Source of the DNA: Roseiarcus sp963764955
GTDB taxonomy: Bacteria > Pseudomonadota > Alphaproteobacteria > Rhizobiales > Beijerinckiaceae
Direction of reading: 5' to 3'
Length of the DNA stretch: 64,000 bases
Assembly (NCBI GenBank): GCA_963764955.1
Contig: CAVXVE010000070.1
Coordinates: 62,001-126,000, forward strand
Under the pieces are notes generated by a model. It was not told the DNA's origin, ran no database searches, and worked only from the letters and a program-made list of their open reading frames with translations. The stretch's first letter is position 1; each line of letters starts with the position of its first letter. Both the position numbers and the translations under genes were made by a program. Below are positions 19,212 through 27,517 of the stretch, in pieces.

Positions 19212-20930
19212 ATGGCGTCCGTCACCGATCTTTCTCATCACGATGTTCACGCTCACGAGCATGAGCATCACATTCCGACCGGATGGCGGCGGTTTTTATT
19301 TTCCACCAACCATAAGGACATCGGCACGCTCTATCTCGGGTTCGCCATCATCGCCGGCCTTATCGGCATGGTGCTTTCGATCGTAATCCGCGCTGAGCTG
19401 ATGGAACCGGGACTGCACGTATTCCCGCTGATATCGAAGATCATGAGCGGCGACGGCTCGCTCGACGCCGCGAAGAACATGTACAACGTGTTTTTCAGCA
19501 GCCACGCCCTCATCATGATTTTTTTCATGGTGATGCCGGCGATGATGGGCGGATTTGGCAACTGGATGGTCCCGCTCCTGATCGGCGCGCCGGACATGGC
19601 GTTTCCCCGGCTCAACAATCTGTCGTTCTGGCTTCTGGTCGCCTCGTTCTCGCTTGTGATGTGCTCCCTGTTCGCGGAAGGCTCGCCCGGAATGCATGGC
19701 TTCGGCGGCGGCTGGGTGCTCTATCCCCCGTTTTCCAGCAATGTCGGGACGCCGGGTCCGGCGGCTGATTTTGTGATTCTGTCGATGCATCTGGCAGGCG
19801 CGTCGTCGATCATCGGCTCGATCAATTTCATCGCCACGATCCTCAACATGCGGGCGCCGGGCATGACGATGTTCCGCATGCCGTTGTTCGCGTGGTCGGT
19901 GCTGATAACCGCCTTCCTTCTTCTGCTGGCGCTGCCGGTGCTGGCCGGCGCGCTGACCATGCTGCTGACGGACCGCAACTTCCACACCACGTTCTTCGAG
20001 CCGGCCGGCGGCGGCGACCCGATCCTCTTCCAGCACCTGTTCTGGTTCTTTGGCCATCCCGAGGTCTATATCCTGATCATTCCCGGGTTCGGCATCATCA
20101 GCCAGGTCGTGGCGACGTTCTCGAAGAAGCCGATCTTCGGCTATGTCGGCATGGTCTACGCGATGCTCGCGATCGCCTTTCTCGGCTTCGCGGTTTGGGC
20201 GCATCACATGTTTACGACCGGCATGTCGCTCAACGCGCAACGCTATTTCGTCTTCGCCACGATGGTGATCGCGGTGCCGACGGGCGTGAAAGTATTCTCG
20301 TGGCTGGCGACGATGTGGGGCGGCTCGATTTCGCTCAGGCCCCCGATGCTGTGGGCGATCGGCTTCATCTTCGTCTTCACTGTCGGGGGCGTCACCGGCG
20401 TCGTGCTGGCCAACGCGGCGATCGACCGCTATCTGCACGACACCTACTATGTCGTTGCGCATTTTCATTACGTGATGTCGCTCGGGGCGGTGTTTTCGAT
20501 CTTCGCCGGCTTCTACTACTGGTTCCCGAAGATGACCGGCTATCTCTATGACGAGCGGCTGGCGAAATGGCACTTCTGGGTGTCCTTCGTCGGCATCAAC
20601 CTCACGTTCTTTCCCCAGCACTTCCTTGGTTTCCAGGGCATGCCGCGCCGCGTCGTCGACTACACGGAAGCCTATGCATTTTGGAACATGGTCTCCTCGA
20701 TCGGCGCTTTTATTTCCGGCGCGGCCACCCTCGTGTTCCTCTACCTGCTCTATGAGGCGTTCAAGGCTAAGCGGCCGGCGCCCGCCAACCCGTGGGGTCC
20801 GGGCGCCACGACGCTCGAGTGGCAGGTCCCGTCGCCGGCGCCGTTCCACACCTGGGAGAACCCGCCGCACATTCTGGGCGACGAGGACCACCATGCGCCG
20901 GCTGTCGCGGGGCACGGGAGCCTGGCGTGA
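19212..20930 (+). CDS. ctaD: Cytochrome c oxidase subunit I CtaD
   Basis: Catalytic subunit I with 12 predicted membrane helices, carrying heme a, heme a3 and CuB. The 572-residue protein has the conserved start TNHKDIGTLYL, the helix VI motif FWFFGHPEVYILIIPGFG with the CuB His and the Tyr that form the cross-linked pair, VWAHHMFTTG, and HDTYYVVAHFHYVMSLG with the heme ligands. The first 20 residues are unusually His-rich (HHDVHAHEHEHH). The ATG at 19212 begins the homologous region; there are 49 bases after ctaC. Its stop overlaps the GTG start of ctaG as GTGA. Confidence 0.97.
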   Translation: MASVTDLSHHDVHAHEHEHHIPTGWRRFLFSTNHKDIGTLYLGFAIIAGLIGMVLSIVIRAELMEPGLHVFPLISKIMSGDGSLDAAKNMYNVFFSSHALIMIFFMVMPAMMGGFGNWMVPLLIGAPDMAFPRLNNLSFWLLVASFSLVMCSLFAEGSPGMHGFGGGWVLYPPFSSNVGTPGPAADFVILSMHLAGASSIIGSINFIATILNMRAPGMTMFRMPLFAWSVLITAFLLLLALPVLAGALTMLLTDRNFHTTFFEPAGGGDPILFQHLFWFFGHPEVYILIIPGFGIISQVVATFSKKPIFGYVGMVYAMLAIAFLGFAVWAHHMFTTGMSLNAQRYFVFATMVIAVPTGVKVFSWLATMWGGSISLRPPMLWAIGFIFVFTVGGVTGVVLANAAIDRYLHDTYYVVAHFHYVMSLGAVFSIFAGFYYWFPKMTGYLYDERLAKWHFWVSFVGINLTFFPQHFLGFQGMPRRVVDYTEAYAFWNMVSSIGAFISGAATLVFLYLLYEAFKAKRPAPANPWGPGATTLEWQVPSPAPFHTWENPPHILGDEDHHAPAVAGHGSLA

Positions 20931-21550
20931 CCGCATCCGGCGATCACGACGGCGCCACGGTGTCCGTCGCGGGCCGTACGAAGCGCAACAATCAGTTGAT
21001 CGGCGTGGGCGGGGCGACGCTTGCGGTGACCATGCTGGCGCTCACCTTTGGCGCGGCGCCGTTCTACACCGCCTTCTGCCGCGCGACCGGCTACGAAGGC
21101 ACGCCGCAGCATGTGAAGGCCAATACGGACACGGCGGGCCATCGGATCTTGCGGGTCGGATTCGACGCCAATGTCGCCCCGGGCCTCGACTGGAGCTTCG
21201 AGCCGGAGAGCGAGTCGGTGCGGCTGCGCACGGGCAAGACCGTCACCGTCTTTTTCCGCGCGCGCAACTTGAGCGACAGCCCGGCGGACGCCCGCGCCAC
21301 CTTCAACGTGACCCCGGAAGTGTCCGGGGAGTATTTCGACAAGATCTCGTGCTTCTGCTTCACGACGCAGCATCTTGGGGCCCACGAGAGCGCCGAATGG
21401 CCGGTGGTGTTCTTCCTCGATCCATCGCTCGAGAAAGACGAATCGATGGCCAGGGTCGATTCGATCACGCTATCCTACACGCTGTTCGCCTCGCCTTCGG
21501 AGAAGCCGGCGCCGGGGCGCACGGCCGACCGCACCGGGCCCGCGGGCTGA
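20927..21550 (+). CDS. ctaG: Cytochrome c oxidase assembly protein CtaG (Cox11)
   Basis: A copper chaperone of the CtaG/Cox11 family that delivers copper to the CuB site of subunit I. The 207-residue protein has one N-terminal membrane helix (LIGVGGATLAVTMLALTFGAAPFYTAFC), the conserved YxxFCRATGYEGT region and the copper-binding CFCF motif in ISCFCFTTQHL. The GTG at 20927 is chosen because the family N-terminus begins just downstream and the GTGA overlap couples it to ctaD. Many relatives carry ctaB (heme O synthase) between ctaD and ctaG; it is absent here. Confidence 0.94.
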   Translation: MTASGDHDGATVSVAGRTKRNNQLIGVGGATLAVTMLALTFGAAPFYTAFCRATGYEGTPQHVKANTDTAGHRILRVGFDANVAPGLDWSFEPESESVRLRTGKTVTVFFRARNLSDSPADARATFNVTPEVSGEYFDKISCFCFTTQHLGAHESAEWPVVFFLDPSLEKDESMARVDSITLSYTLFASPSEKPAPGRTADRTGPAG

Positions 21551-21569
21551 CCATGAATGGGAGAAGGTA

Positions 21570-22412
21570 ATGACCGACGCCGCGATTCCGGACCGGCCGG
21601 GTTTTCATCTCGTCGAGCCGAGCGCCTGGCCGATCATCGGCGCGGCGTTCGCATTGCTCTCGGCCTTCGGCCTCATCCTGTTCATGCACGACTCGAGTTT
21701 CGGCCCGGGACTTCTGGCCATTGGCGTCGCGGGCATTCTGTTCACCATGTTTGGCTGGTGGCGCGACGTCGTCTCCGAGGCCCAGGGCGGCCACCACAAT
21801 ATCATTGTCCGTCATGGCCTGACGATCGGCATGGTCCTGTTTATCGCCTCGGAGGTCATGTTTTTCGTCGCATGGTTCTGGGCGTTCTTTTGGAACGCGC
21901 TCAATCCCGCAGACGCGCAGACCTACGGCCTTCTCGACTTCAGTGGCGGGATCTGGCCCCCCAAGGGCATGAGTGTGATCGATCCGCTCAAATTGCCGCT
22001 CATGAATACGTTCGTGCTGTTGACCTCGAGCGCCGCGGTCAATGTCGCGCACGATGAGCTGCGCGAGGGCAATCGCCAGAAATTCAAGACTTTTCTCGCC
22101 CTTGGGATCGCTCTTGGCGTGTTGTTCGTCATCACCCAGGCGTACGAATATATCCACGCGCCGTTCCCCTTTAAAAATTCGATCTATGGCGCAACCTTCT
22201 TCATGGCGACGGGATTTCACGGCGCGCATGTCATCATCGGCGTGGTTTTTCTGTTTGTGTGTCTGATGCGCGCCTGGGCTGGCCAATTCACGCCGCGGCA
22301 CCATGTTGGGTTCCAGTTCGCGGCTTGGTACTGGCATTTCGTGGACGTTGTCTGGCTGTTCCTGTTCAGCTGCATCTACATCTGGGGATCCTGGGGCGGG
22401 TCGTTCGACTAG
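21570..22412 (+). CDS. ctaE: Cytochrome c oxidase subunit III CtaE
   Basis: Subunit III of the aa3 oxidase, a seven-helix membrane protein that stabilises the active site and guides proton uptake. The 280-residue sequence has FGWWRDVVSEAQGGHHN, LFIASEVMFFVAWFWAFFW with the conserved Glu, NTFVLLTSSAAVN, GATFFMATGFHGAHVIIG and the C-terminal WYWHFVDVVWLFLFSCIYIWG. The ATG at 21570 has GAGAAGG five bases upstream and lies 19 bases after ctaG. It is the last gene of the operon. Confidence 0.97.
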   Translation: MTDAAIPDRPGFHLVEPSAWPIIGAAFALLSAFGLILFMHDSSFGPGLLAIGVAGILFTMFGWWRDVVSEAQGGHHNIIVRHGLTIGMVLFIASEVMFFVAWFWAFFWNALNPADAQTYGLLDFSGGIWPPKGMSVIDPLKLPLMNTFVLLTSSAAVNVAHDELREGNRQKFKTFLALGIALGVLFVITQAYEYIHAPFPFKNSIYGATFFMATGFHGAHVIIGVVFLFVCLMRAWAGQFTPRHHVGFQFAAWYWHFVDVVWLFLFSCIYIWGSWGGSFD

Positions 22413-22482
22413 GGCGGCGCGGCGCGCTCGTCGCCGGTAAAATCGGCGGACGAGCGCCGGCCATCCCACCGGGGAACCGAAG

Positions 22483-22905
22483 ATGACGGAGCCGCTCGAA
22501 AATGTTCGGGTCGGCATGACCGGCCGGCATGAGCTTGTGGTCACGCGCGAGCTCACCGTCGGCGCCCACGTCGAGGGCATGCCGTTCGTCTTCGGCACTC
22601 CGATGATGATCCTGGCGATGGAGACCGCCGCTGTAGCTGCCGCGGCGCCACATCTGCCGGAGGGGTGGGCGACGGTTGGCAGCGAGGTTAATGTCCGCCA
22701 TCTGGCGCCGACGCCCATAGGGCGGACCGTGACGGCGACGGCGCGCGTCGTTGAAGTCTCCGGCCGCAGCCTGTTGCTTGCGGTCGAAGCGCATGACGGG
22801 GTCCGCAAGATCGGCGACGGGACGCATCGACGTGGCGTGGTCAACCTCGAGAGCTTCGCCAAGCGCCTCGCCGCTGACGGAGACTCCAGCAAGCGCGGCG
22901 GGTAG
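22483..22905 (+). CDS. Hot-dog thioesterase, fluoroacetyl-CoA thioesterase (FlK)-like family
   Basis: A 140-residue single-domain hot-dog protein. It shares with the FlK family the pattern PFVFGTPMMILAMETAA, GWATVGSEVNVRHLAPTPIG, and the near-identical C-terminal run AHDGVRKIGDGTHRRGVV. FlK of Streptomyces hydrolyses fluoroacetyl-CoA, but most family members are generic acyl-CoA thioesterases of unknown substrate, and nothing here points to fluorinated compounds. It lies 70 bases after ctaE on the same strand and may be transcribed by readthrough. Confidence 0.8.
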   Translation: MTEPLENVRVGMTGRHELVVTRELTVGAHVEGMPFVFGTPMMILAMETAAVAAAAPHLPEGWATVGSEVNVRHLAPTPIGRTVTATARVVEVSGRSLLLAVEAHDGVRKIGDGTHRRGVVNLESFAKRLAADGDSSKRGG

Positions 22906-23049
22906 ACCTCGGCGGTCGGTCTGGGCGCGGCGGGCGATGCACGGCTCCCGGCCGGCTCATCTGTCGCTCGCGAGGCGCGGCGCCAATCTGCTATGAAGGA
23001 GCCGGCGCGCAAAGCTAATCGCCGCGAAAGGCGGGGAGGAGAGCTGCCG

Positions 23050-23409
23050 ATGTTGGAGCGGGTGCAGGAGGCGCCGGCGCAGACCCTTGCCTTGCGGGCG
23101 AGCGGCACGGTCGTCGCCAGGGATATCGAAGTTGCGATCGGCGCGAGCCTGGGCGAGGCCGCGACCGGCCTCGTCATTGTCATCGATCCGGATTTCGAGG
23201 GCTATTTCGCCGAGCTGGCGCGGGGACTTTTCAATGCCGCGCTGGCTCACAGGTCGCTGGTCAAGCTCGCGGTCGTTGTCGATCCGGAACAGATGGACGG
23301 AGCGACGCTCAACAGCTTCGAGGCTTCGCCCGTCCGCATTCGCCAGTTCGCCCACGCCGATGAGAACGCCGCGCTCGAATGGGCGGCGGCGGCTCGCCGA
23401 GGCGAATAA
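23050..23409 (+). CDS. SpoIIAA-like (STAS-related) small protein
   Basis: A 119-residue alpha/beta protein resembling the SpoIIAA-like family (PF11964): a start of the form TLALRASGTVVARDIEVAI, a central GLVIVIDPDFEGYFAELARGL, LVKLAVVVDPEQMDG and a C-terminal RQFAHADENAALEWAA that matches the family ending. Members are small cytosolic proteins of unclear role. I chose the ATG at 23050 because GGGGAGGAG lies about nine bases upstream; an earlier ATG at 22993 would add 19 basic residues. Confidence 0.65.
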   Translation: MLERVQEAPAQTLALRASGTVVARDIEVAIGASLGEAATGLVIVIDPDFEGYFAELARGLFNAALAHRSLVKLAVVVDPEQMDGATLNSFEASPVRIRQFAHADENAALEWAAAARRGE

Positions 23410-23806
23410 CAACGCGCGCGCGTCAAATCAGCAGGGCGGCCGGCGCGCGCCCCGTACTTGGATCGAGCGGCAGGCTCGCGACCTCGCCGTCGCTTCGTTT
23501 GGATTGTCTTGGCCCGTGGTCCTTTGGTCGCGAAACTCCGGCTTTAGGGGTATTGGATTTCCTTGGATTTCCTTGGATTCTCTCGTCCGAAATCGAGACT
23601 TTTCAATGGGTTACGGACGATTTTCCGCGAAGATTTTTTGCGGCCCGGTAGAGCGCCCGGAAGCCGCTCCCGCCGGTCGACGCGCAGCCGAATTGCCGGA
23701 ACGGGAGGCGCAGTCGGGGCTATGGGGACGCGCTGGGTCGATCATAAAGCAAGCCTACACGAAGTTCTGATTTTCAGCAATCAATTGCTATCCCATCCAG
23801 CTTTCC
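23410..23806. other. Gene-less intergenic stretch
   Basis: About 400 bases between the SpoIIAA-like gene and the convergent SDR gene. The open frames here have no protein-like features. The segment 23560-23585 holds two direct copies of GGATTTCCTT. No tRNA, convincing terminator or promoter was seen. Confidence 0.4.
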
Positions 23807-24559
23807 TCAACGGCCCCCGGAAACGGTCAGGACGTCGCCGGTGACGAACCGCGCCGCGGGCGAGATGAGCCAGGCCGCCGCCTCGGCGATCTCCTCGGAC
23901 ACGCCGACACGGCGCAGCGGCGTCATCGCTTCGATTCGCGCGCGGAATGAGGCGTCAGCGAGCTGGCTGCGGTTCATGTCGGTGTCGGTGAAGCCGGGCG
24001 CGACCGCATTGACCCGGATCCCCTCGGGTCCGACCTCGGTCGCAAGCCCCTTGGTGAAGCTTTCGACCGCTCCCTTTGTCGCCGCATAGGGCGCAAGTCC
24101 CGGCAGCCCGCCGAGCCTGGCCGCGATCGAGGAAATGTTGACGATCGAGCCGCCGCTTCCGCCGCGCTTGGTCGAAAGCCGGAGCACGGCCTCCTTGCAG
24201 GCGAGGATGGTTCCCATCGTGTTGACCGCGAAAAGCTGGGTCAGCTCTTCGACGTCCCGATCCTCGAGGCGGGCGAAACGGCCCGAAACGCCGGCGTTGT
24301 TGACGAGCCCGGCGAGCGGCCCCAGCGCCTGCGTCGCCTCATCGAACAGGCGGGGAATCTGAGCCGGGTTGGCGACGTCGGCCTGGAATGCGTCAGCGCG
24401 TCCGCCCGATTTCTTGATTTCCCCGACGGTCGCCTCGGCGGCCTTGGCGTTGGCGGCGTAATTGACGGCGACCGCGTATCCGTCCGCCGCCAGGCGACGG
24501 CAGATGGCCGCGCCGATGCCGCGCGAGCCTCCGGTGACGATGATGAGTCCAGAGGGCAT
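23807..24559 (-). CDS. SDR family NAD(P)-dependent oxidoreductase
   Basis: A classical short-chain dehydrogenase/reductase of 250 residues. The Rossmann motif TGGSRGIG is at residues 9-16, NNAG at 87-90, and the catalytic Ser (143-144), Tyr158 and Lys162 (PYAATK) are present. The C-terminal region ends with the typical FVTGDVLTVSGG. It resembles FabG-like and glucose-dehydrogenase-like members; the substrate cannot be told. It is alone on its strand, with the ABC exporter genes upstream, 85 bases away. Confidence 0.88.
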   Translation of the reverse strand: MPSGLIIVTGGSRGIGAAICRRLAADGYAVAVNYAANAKAAEATVGEIKKSGGRADAFQADVANPAQIPRLFDEATQALGPLAGLVNNAGVSGRFARLEDRDVEELTQLFAVNTMGTILACKEAVLRLSTKRGGSGGSIVNISSIAARLGGLPGLAPYAATKGAVESFTKGLATEVGPEGIRVNAVAPGFTDTDMNRSQLADASFRARIEAMTPLRRVGVSEEIAEAAAWLISPAARFVTGDVLTVSGGR

Positions 24560-24644
24560 GGGCGAGAACCTTCAAACCGTGGGGAGAGTTCACGCGATAT
24601 TGAGGGCGGGCCCTGCGCCGGTCAATTCACGCCCCCGTGACGCC

Positions 24645-25424
24645 TCAGGGCTTCAGCCGCCATCCGGTGCGGAAGATCCAGGTCAGGATCGCGAGGCACA
24701 CGGCGATGAACAGCGCGGTGAATCCGAGACTGGCGGCCACGCTGACGTCGCCCTGGCCATAGAAGCTCCAGCGAAAGCCGCTGATGAGATAGACGACGGG
24801 ATTGAACAGACTGACCGTTCGCCAGAAGGGCGGCAGCATGTCGATCGAATAGAAAGCCCCGCCGAGAAAGGTGAGCGGCGTCACCACCAGCGCCGGGATG
24901 ACCGCGAGCTGCTCGAAGTTTTTGGCCCAGATGCCGATGATGAAGCCGAACAGACTGAAGGCGATCGCGGTCAGCGCAAGGAAGGCGACCATCCAGAACG
25001 GGTGTTCGATGCGCACCGGCACCAGCAGCGCCGCGGTCAGGAGAATGACGAGGCCGATGCCGATCGACTTGGTCGCCGCCGCGCCGACATAGGCGCAAAT
25101 CGCCTCGATCGAGGAGAGGGGCGCCGAGAGGAGTTCGTAGATCTGGCCGGTGAACTTGGGAAAGTAGATGCCGATCGAGGCGTTGGAAATGCTCTGCGTC
25201 AGAAGCGAGAGCATCATCAGGCCGGGGACGATGAACGCGCCGTAGCTCACCCCGCTGACCAGGCTGATGCGGCCGCCGATCGCCGCGCCGAACACGACGA
25301 AATAGAGCGCGGTGGTGATGACCGGCGTCGCCACGCTCTGCAGAATCGTGCGCTGGGTGCGCTGCAGTTCGGACCGGTATATCGACCAGACGCCGTTGAG
25401 ATTGACAGCCCGCGAAGGTCTCAC
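24645..25424 (-). CDS. ABC-2 type transporter permease
   Basis: A 259-residue integral membrane protein with about six hydrophobic segments and the ABC-2 family pattern: VNLNGVWSIYRSEL at the N-terminus, YGAFIVPGLMMLSLL, the FTGQIYELLSAPLSS loop, and a late PLTFLGGAFYSIDMLPPFW followed by LFNPVVYLISGFR. It forms a membrane exporter with the ATPase encoded immediately upstream. The GTG at 25424 overlaps the ATPase stop as GTGA, showing translational coupling. The substrate is unknown; the pair resembles NodJ/YadH-type exporters of polysaccharides, lipids or drugs. Confidence 0.9.
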   Translation of the reverse strand: MRPSRAVNLNGVWSIYRSELQRTQRTILQSVATPVITTALYFVVFGAAIGGRISLVSGVSYGAFIVPGLMMLSLLTQSISNASIGIYFPKFTGQIYELLSAPLSSIEAICAYVGAAATKSIGIGLVILLTAALLVPVRIEHPFWMVAFLALTAIAFSLFGFIIGIWAKNFEQLAVIPALVVTPLTFLGGAFYSIDMLPPFWRTVSLFNPVVYLISGFRWSFYGQGDVSVAASLGFTALFIAVCLAILTWIFRTGWRLKP

Positions 25425-26347
25425 GCCGCGCGTCCCACCAGATCGACGAAAATGTCCTCGAGCGTTGTCGTGCTGGTGTCGAGATCCTTGAAATCGACGC
25501 CGATCTCGTTCAGGCGACGCAGAAGCGTTGGAACGCCGGTGTCCTCGGCCGAAGCGTCGAAGCGATAGGAGAGGCGCTGGCCGTCGTCCTCGAGTTCAAG
25601 CGGCCAGCCGGCCAGTTCCTTCGGCAGCTCCGGCATCGGCTTCTGCAGCGCGAGCGTCAGGCGACGCTTGCCGAGCTTGCGCATGAGCGCCGTCTTTTCG
25701 TCCACCAGCACGATCCGGCCATGGTTGATGACGCCGACCCGGTCCGCCATCTCCTCAGCCTCCTCGATGTAGTGGGTGGTGAGAATGACGGTGACGCCTT
25801 CGCTGCGCAGTCGCCGCACCAGCGCCCACATGTCGCGGCGCAGGTTGACGTCGACGCCGGCGGTCGGCTCGTCGAGGAACAGCACGTCGGGCTCATGGCT
25901 GAGCGCCTTGGCGATCATCACCCGACGTTTCATGCCGCCCGACAGTTCGACGATCTTGGTGTCGCGCTTGTCCCACAACGACAGCTCGCGCAGCAATTGT
26001 TCGACGTACGCGGGATTGGGCGGCCGTCCGAACAGCCCGCGGCTGAAGGTTACGGCCTTGCGGACGGTGGTGAAGATATCGAGCGCGATCTCTTGCGGCA
26101 CCAGGCCGACGATTCGCCGCGCGGCGCGAAAGTCGCGGACGACGTCATGGCCGTCGATGAGGACCCGGCCCGAAGTCATGGACACCGTGCCGCAGACGAC
26201 GCCGATCAGGGTTGTCTTGCCGGCGCCGTTCGGGCCCAGGAGAGCGAAAATCTCGCCTCTGGCGATGTCCAGATCGACGGAGTCGAGCGCGACGAGGCCT
26301 GACTTATAGCGCTTGGTGACAGCGGCGATCGATATCATCGGCGACAT
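25421..26347 (-). CDS. ABC transporter ATP-binding protein
   Basis: A 308-residue ATPase of the DrrA/NodI/YadG type. Walker A is GPNGAGKTT, the signature is LSGGMKRR, Walker B is VLFLDEPTAGVD and the H-loop is TTHYIEEAE. After the nucleotide-binding domain there is an extra C-terminal domain of about 90 residues typical of ABC-2 exporters. The ATG at 26347 has GGGGAGGAG upstream with good spacing; a longer frame back to 26476 lacks support. It partners the downstream permease. Confidence 0.93.
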   Translation of the reverse strand: MSPMISIAAVTKRYKSGLVALDSVDLDIARGEIFALLGPNGAGKTTLIGVVCGTVSMTSGRVLIDGHDVVRDFRAARRIVGLVPQEIALDIFTTVRKAVTFSRGLFGRPPNPAYVEQLLRELSLWDKRDTKIVELSGGMKRRVMIAKALSHEPDVLFLDEPTAGVDVNLRRDMWALVRRLRSEGVTVILTTHYIEEAEEMADRVGVINHGRIVLVDEKTALMRKLGKRRLTLALQKPMPELPKELAGWPLELEDDGQRLSYRFDASAEDTGVPTLLRRLNEIGVDFKDLDTSTTTLEDIFVDLVGRAA

Positions 26348-26623
26348 CGCCGCTCCTCCCCGACAGGCGCGCTCGAAAGGCGCGTCTCGCGCCACGCGGT
26401 GACAGAGCGATGCGCGCAGCCGAGAACCGCGAACGCCGCCAGCCCGACATGTAAGCGCTCGACCGCGGCGCGTCACCCCCGGGCGTCGCGGACTGAGAGA
26501 GGAAGCCCAGCCTTAAGACCGGCGCGCGCGCAAGCCCGCGATCAAAAGGTTTGCGAAACTTCGTCGCGGCGCCGATCAGCGCGTCCGGCGCCGGACCGAA
26601 GCTCGATCAAACTTCGACGAAAA

Positions 26624-26941
26624 TCAAAAGGCCATCGGCACGAAGAAGCAGTAGACCCCGGACTGGCTTCCGTCGCCGTCGTCCCGGTAGAAGATCCAGT
26701 AGTCTCCGTCCTGGCTCGGCAGCGCCTGACCGACCGGGATGCGGCGGACATAGCCGTCGACCGCATAATAGTCGTCCGACACCCGGTGGACCTGGTCAGG
26801 GCGAAGATGATGGGCGTCGGCCGGTCCGCAGCACGAAGCCTTCACCCAGCCTGGAACGGGCTTCCCGTCCGACCAGTAGTCATGCGCCTCCGCCCCGCTG
26901 GCGGATAGGGCAAACAACAATACGGCGATTCGAGCAATCAT
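26624..26941 (-). CDS. Small secreted cysteine-containing protein
   Basis: A 105-residue protein with a clear signal peptide (MIARIAVLLFALSASGAEA, then mature HDYWSDGKPVP). It contains SCCGPADAHHL and ends in GVYCFFVPMAF. This layout, an HD-W start, a CC pair and a late C-F-F, is shared by a group of small periplasmic proteins common in Hyphomicrobiales, all without known function. The three Cys may form disulfides or bind a metal. No partner gene is adjacent. Confidence 0.7.
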   Translation of the reverse strand: MIARIAVLLFALSASGAEAHDYWSDGKPVPGWVKASCCGPADAHHLRPDQVHRVSDDYYAVDGYVRRIPVGQALPSQDGDYWIFYRDDGDGSQSGVYCFFVPMAF

Positions 26942-27517
26942 CTCAGTTCCCTTTGCGGGTTTCCAAGTTGGATTGATGCCGAACCCCTGGGAGTCTTCCT
27001 CCTCTCAACTCAAGTGCACACTGAACCACATGGCCGGGGCAAGAACTCGTGCCACCGATCCAACTCACTCATGTAATGCTGCTGCCGGGATGGTCCAGTT
27101 GGCAAGCGCGCGTTCACAACAAATTTGAGGAGTTCTCCCATCGTTACGATGGCGATTGGCGTCAGCCGGTTCCTGATGACGTCCAGGGCGCAGCGGATCG
27201 GGCTTCGTGTCGCAGCCTGGTCCGGGCCGGCCGCGGCGACATGGCGCATAAGTGAGCAGGATCAATCTGGCGCACTTTTGTGCAGCTCCGCCTCGCGCTT
27301 CCTGGGCTCGGCGGCGAGGCGACGATCAAATTCGTCGGCGAGGCGGAAAGTTCCCCAGCTTTCAATCACCCGCGCGTGTCTCGTCATGCGAGACTCGATC
27401 AGCACAAGTTAAATGATTGATCTCAGTCAGGTTATGCGCGGGGACAAGTCATCGTCCAACCCAACTTGCCGGGCGCGGGCTTGCCGCGACTCAGCGCACG
27501 GCTTAACCCCGAGCCCC
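26942..27517. other. Intergenic region upstream of parC
   Basis: About 576 bases with no strong gene. It contains one possible small minus-strand frame (27262-27387, listed separately) and a small hairpin-like GCGCAC/GTGC pair near 27280-27292. The overlapping open frames otherwise have unnatural composition. No tRNA or terminator was recognised. Confidence 0.4.
27262..27387 (-). CDS. Possible 41-residue small protein
   Basis: A short frame from the ATG at 27387 to a TGA at 27262. The product is highly charged and looks helical (MTRHARVIESWGTFRLADEF at the start, ending REAELHKSAPD). Its composition is more protein-like than neighbouring frames, but there is no clear Shine-Dalgarno, no family match that I know and no homologue in the window. 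It could be a real small protein or a remnant. Confidence 0.25.
   Translation of the reverse strand: MTRHARVIESWGTFRLADEFDRRLAAEPRKREAELHKSAPD

Noticed and set aside
19296..20936. A 546-codon open frame antisense to ctaD
   Set aside because: His- and Arg-rich composition mirrors the codons of subunit I on the plus strand; no domain is recognisable.
22483..22905. A fluoroacetate-resistance gene
   Set aside because: The family resemblance to FlK is clear, but most members are generic thioesterases and no related fluorometabolite genes are nearby.
21465..23183. A 572-codon minus-strand frame across ctaE and the thioesterase
   Set aside because: It spans two well-supported plus-strand genes and an intergenic gap and is Arg/Ala-rich without motifs.
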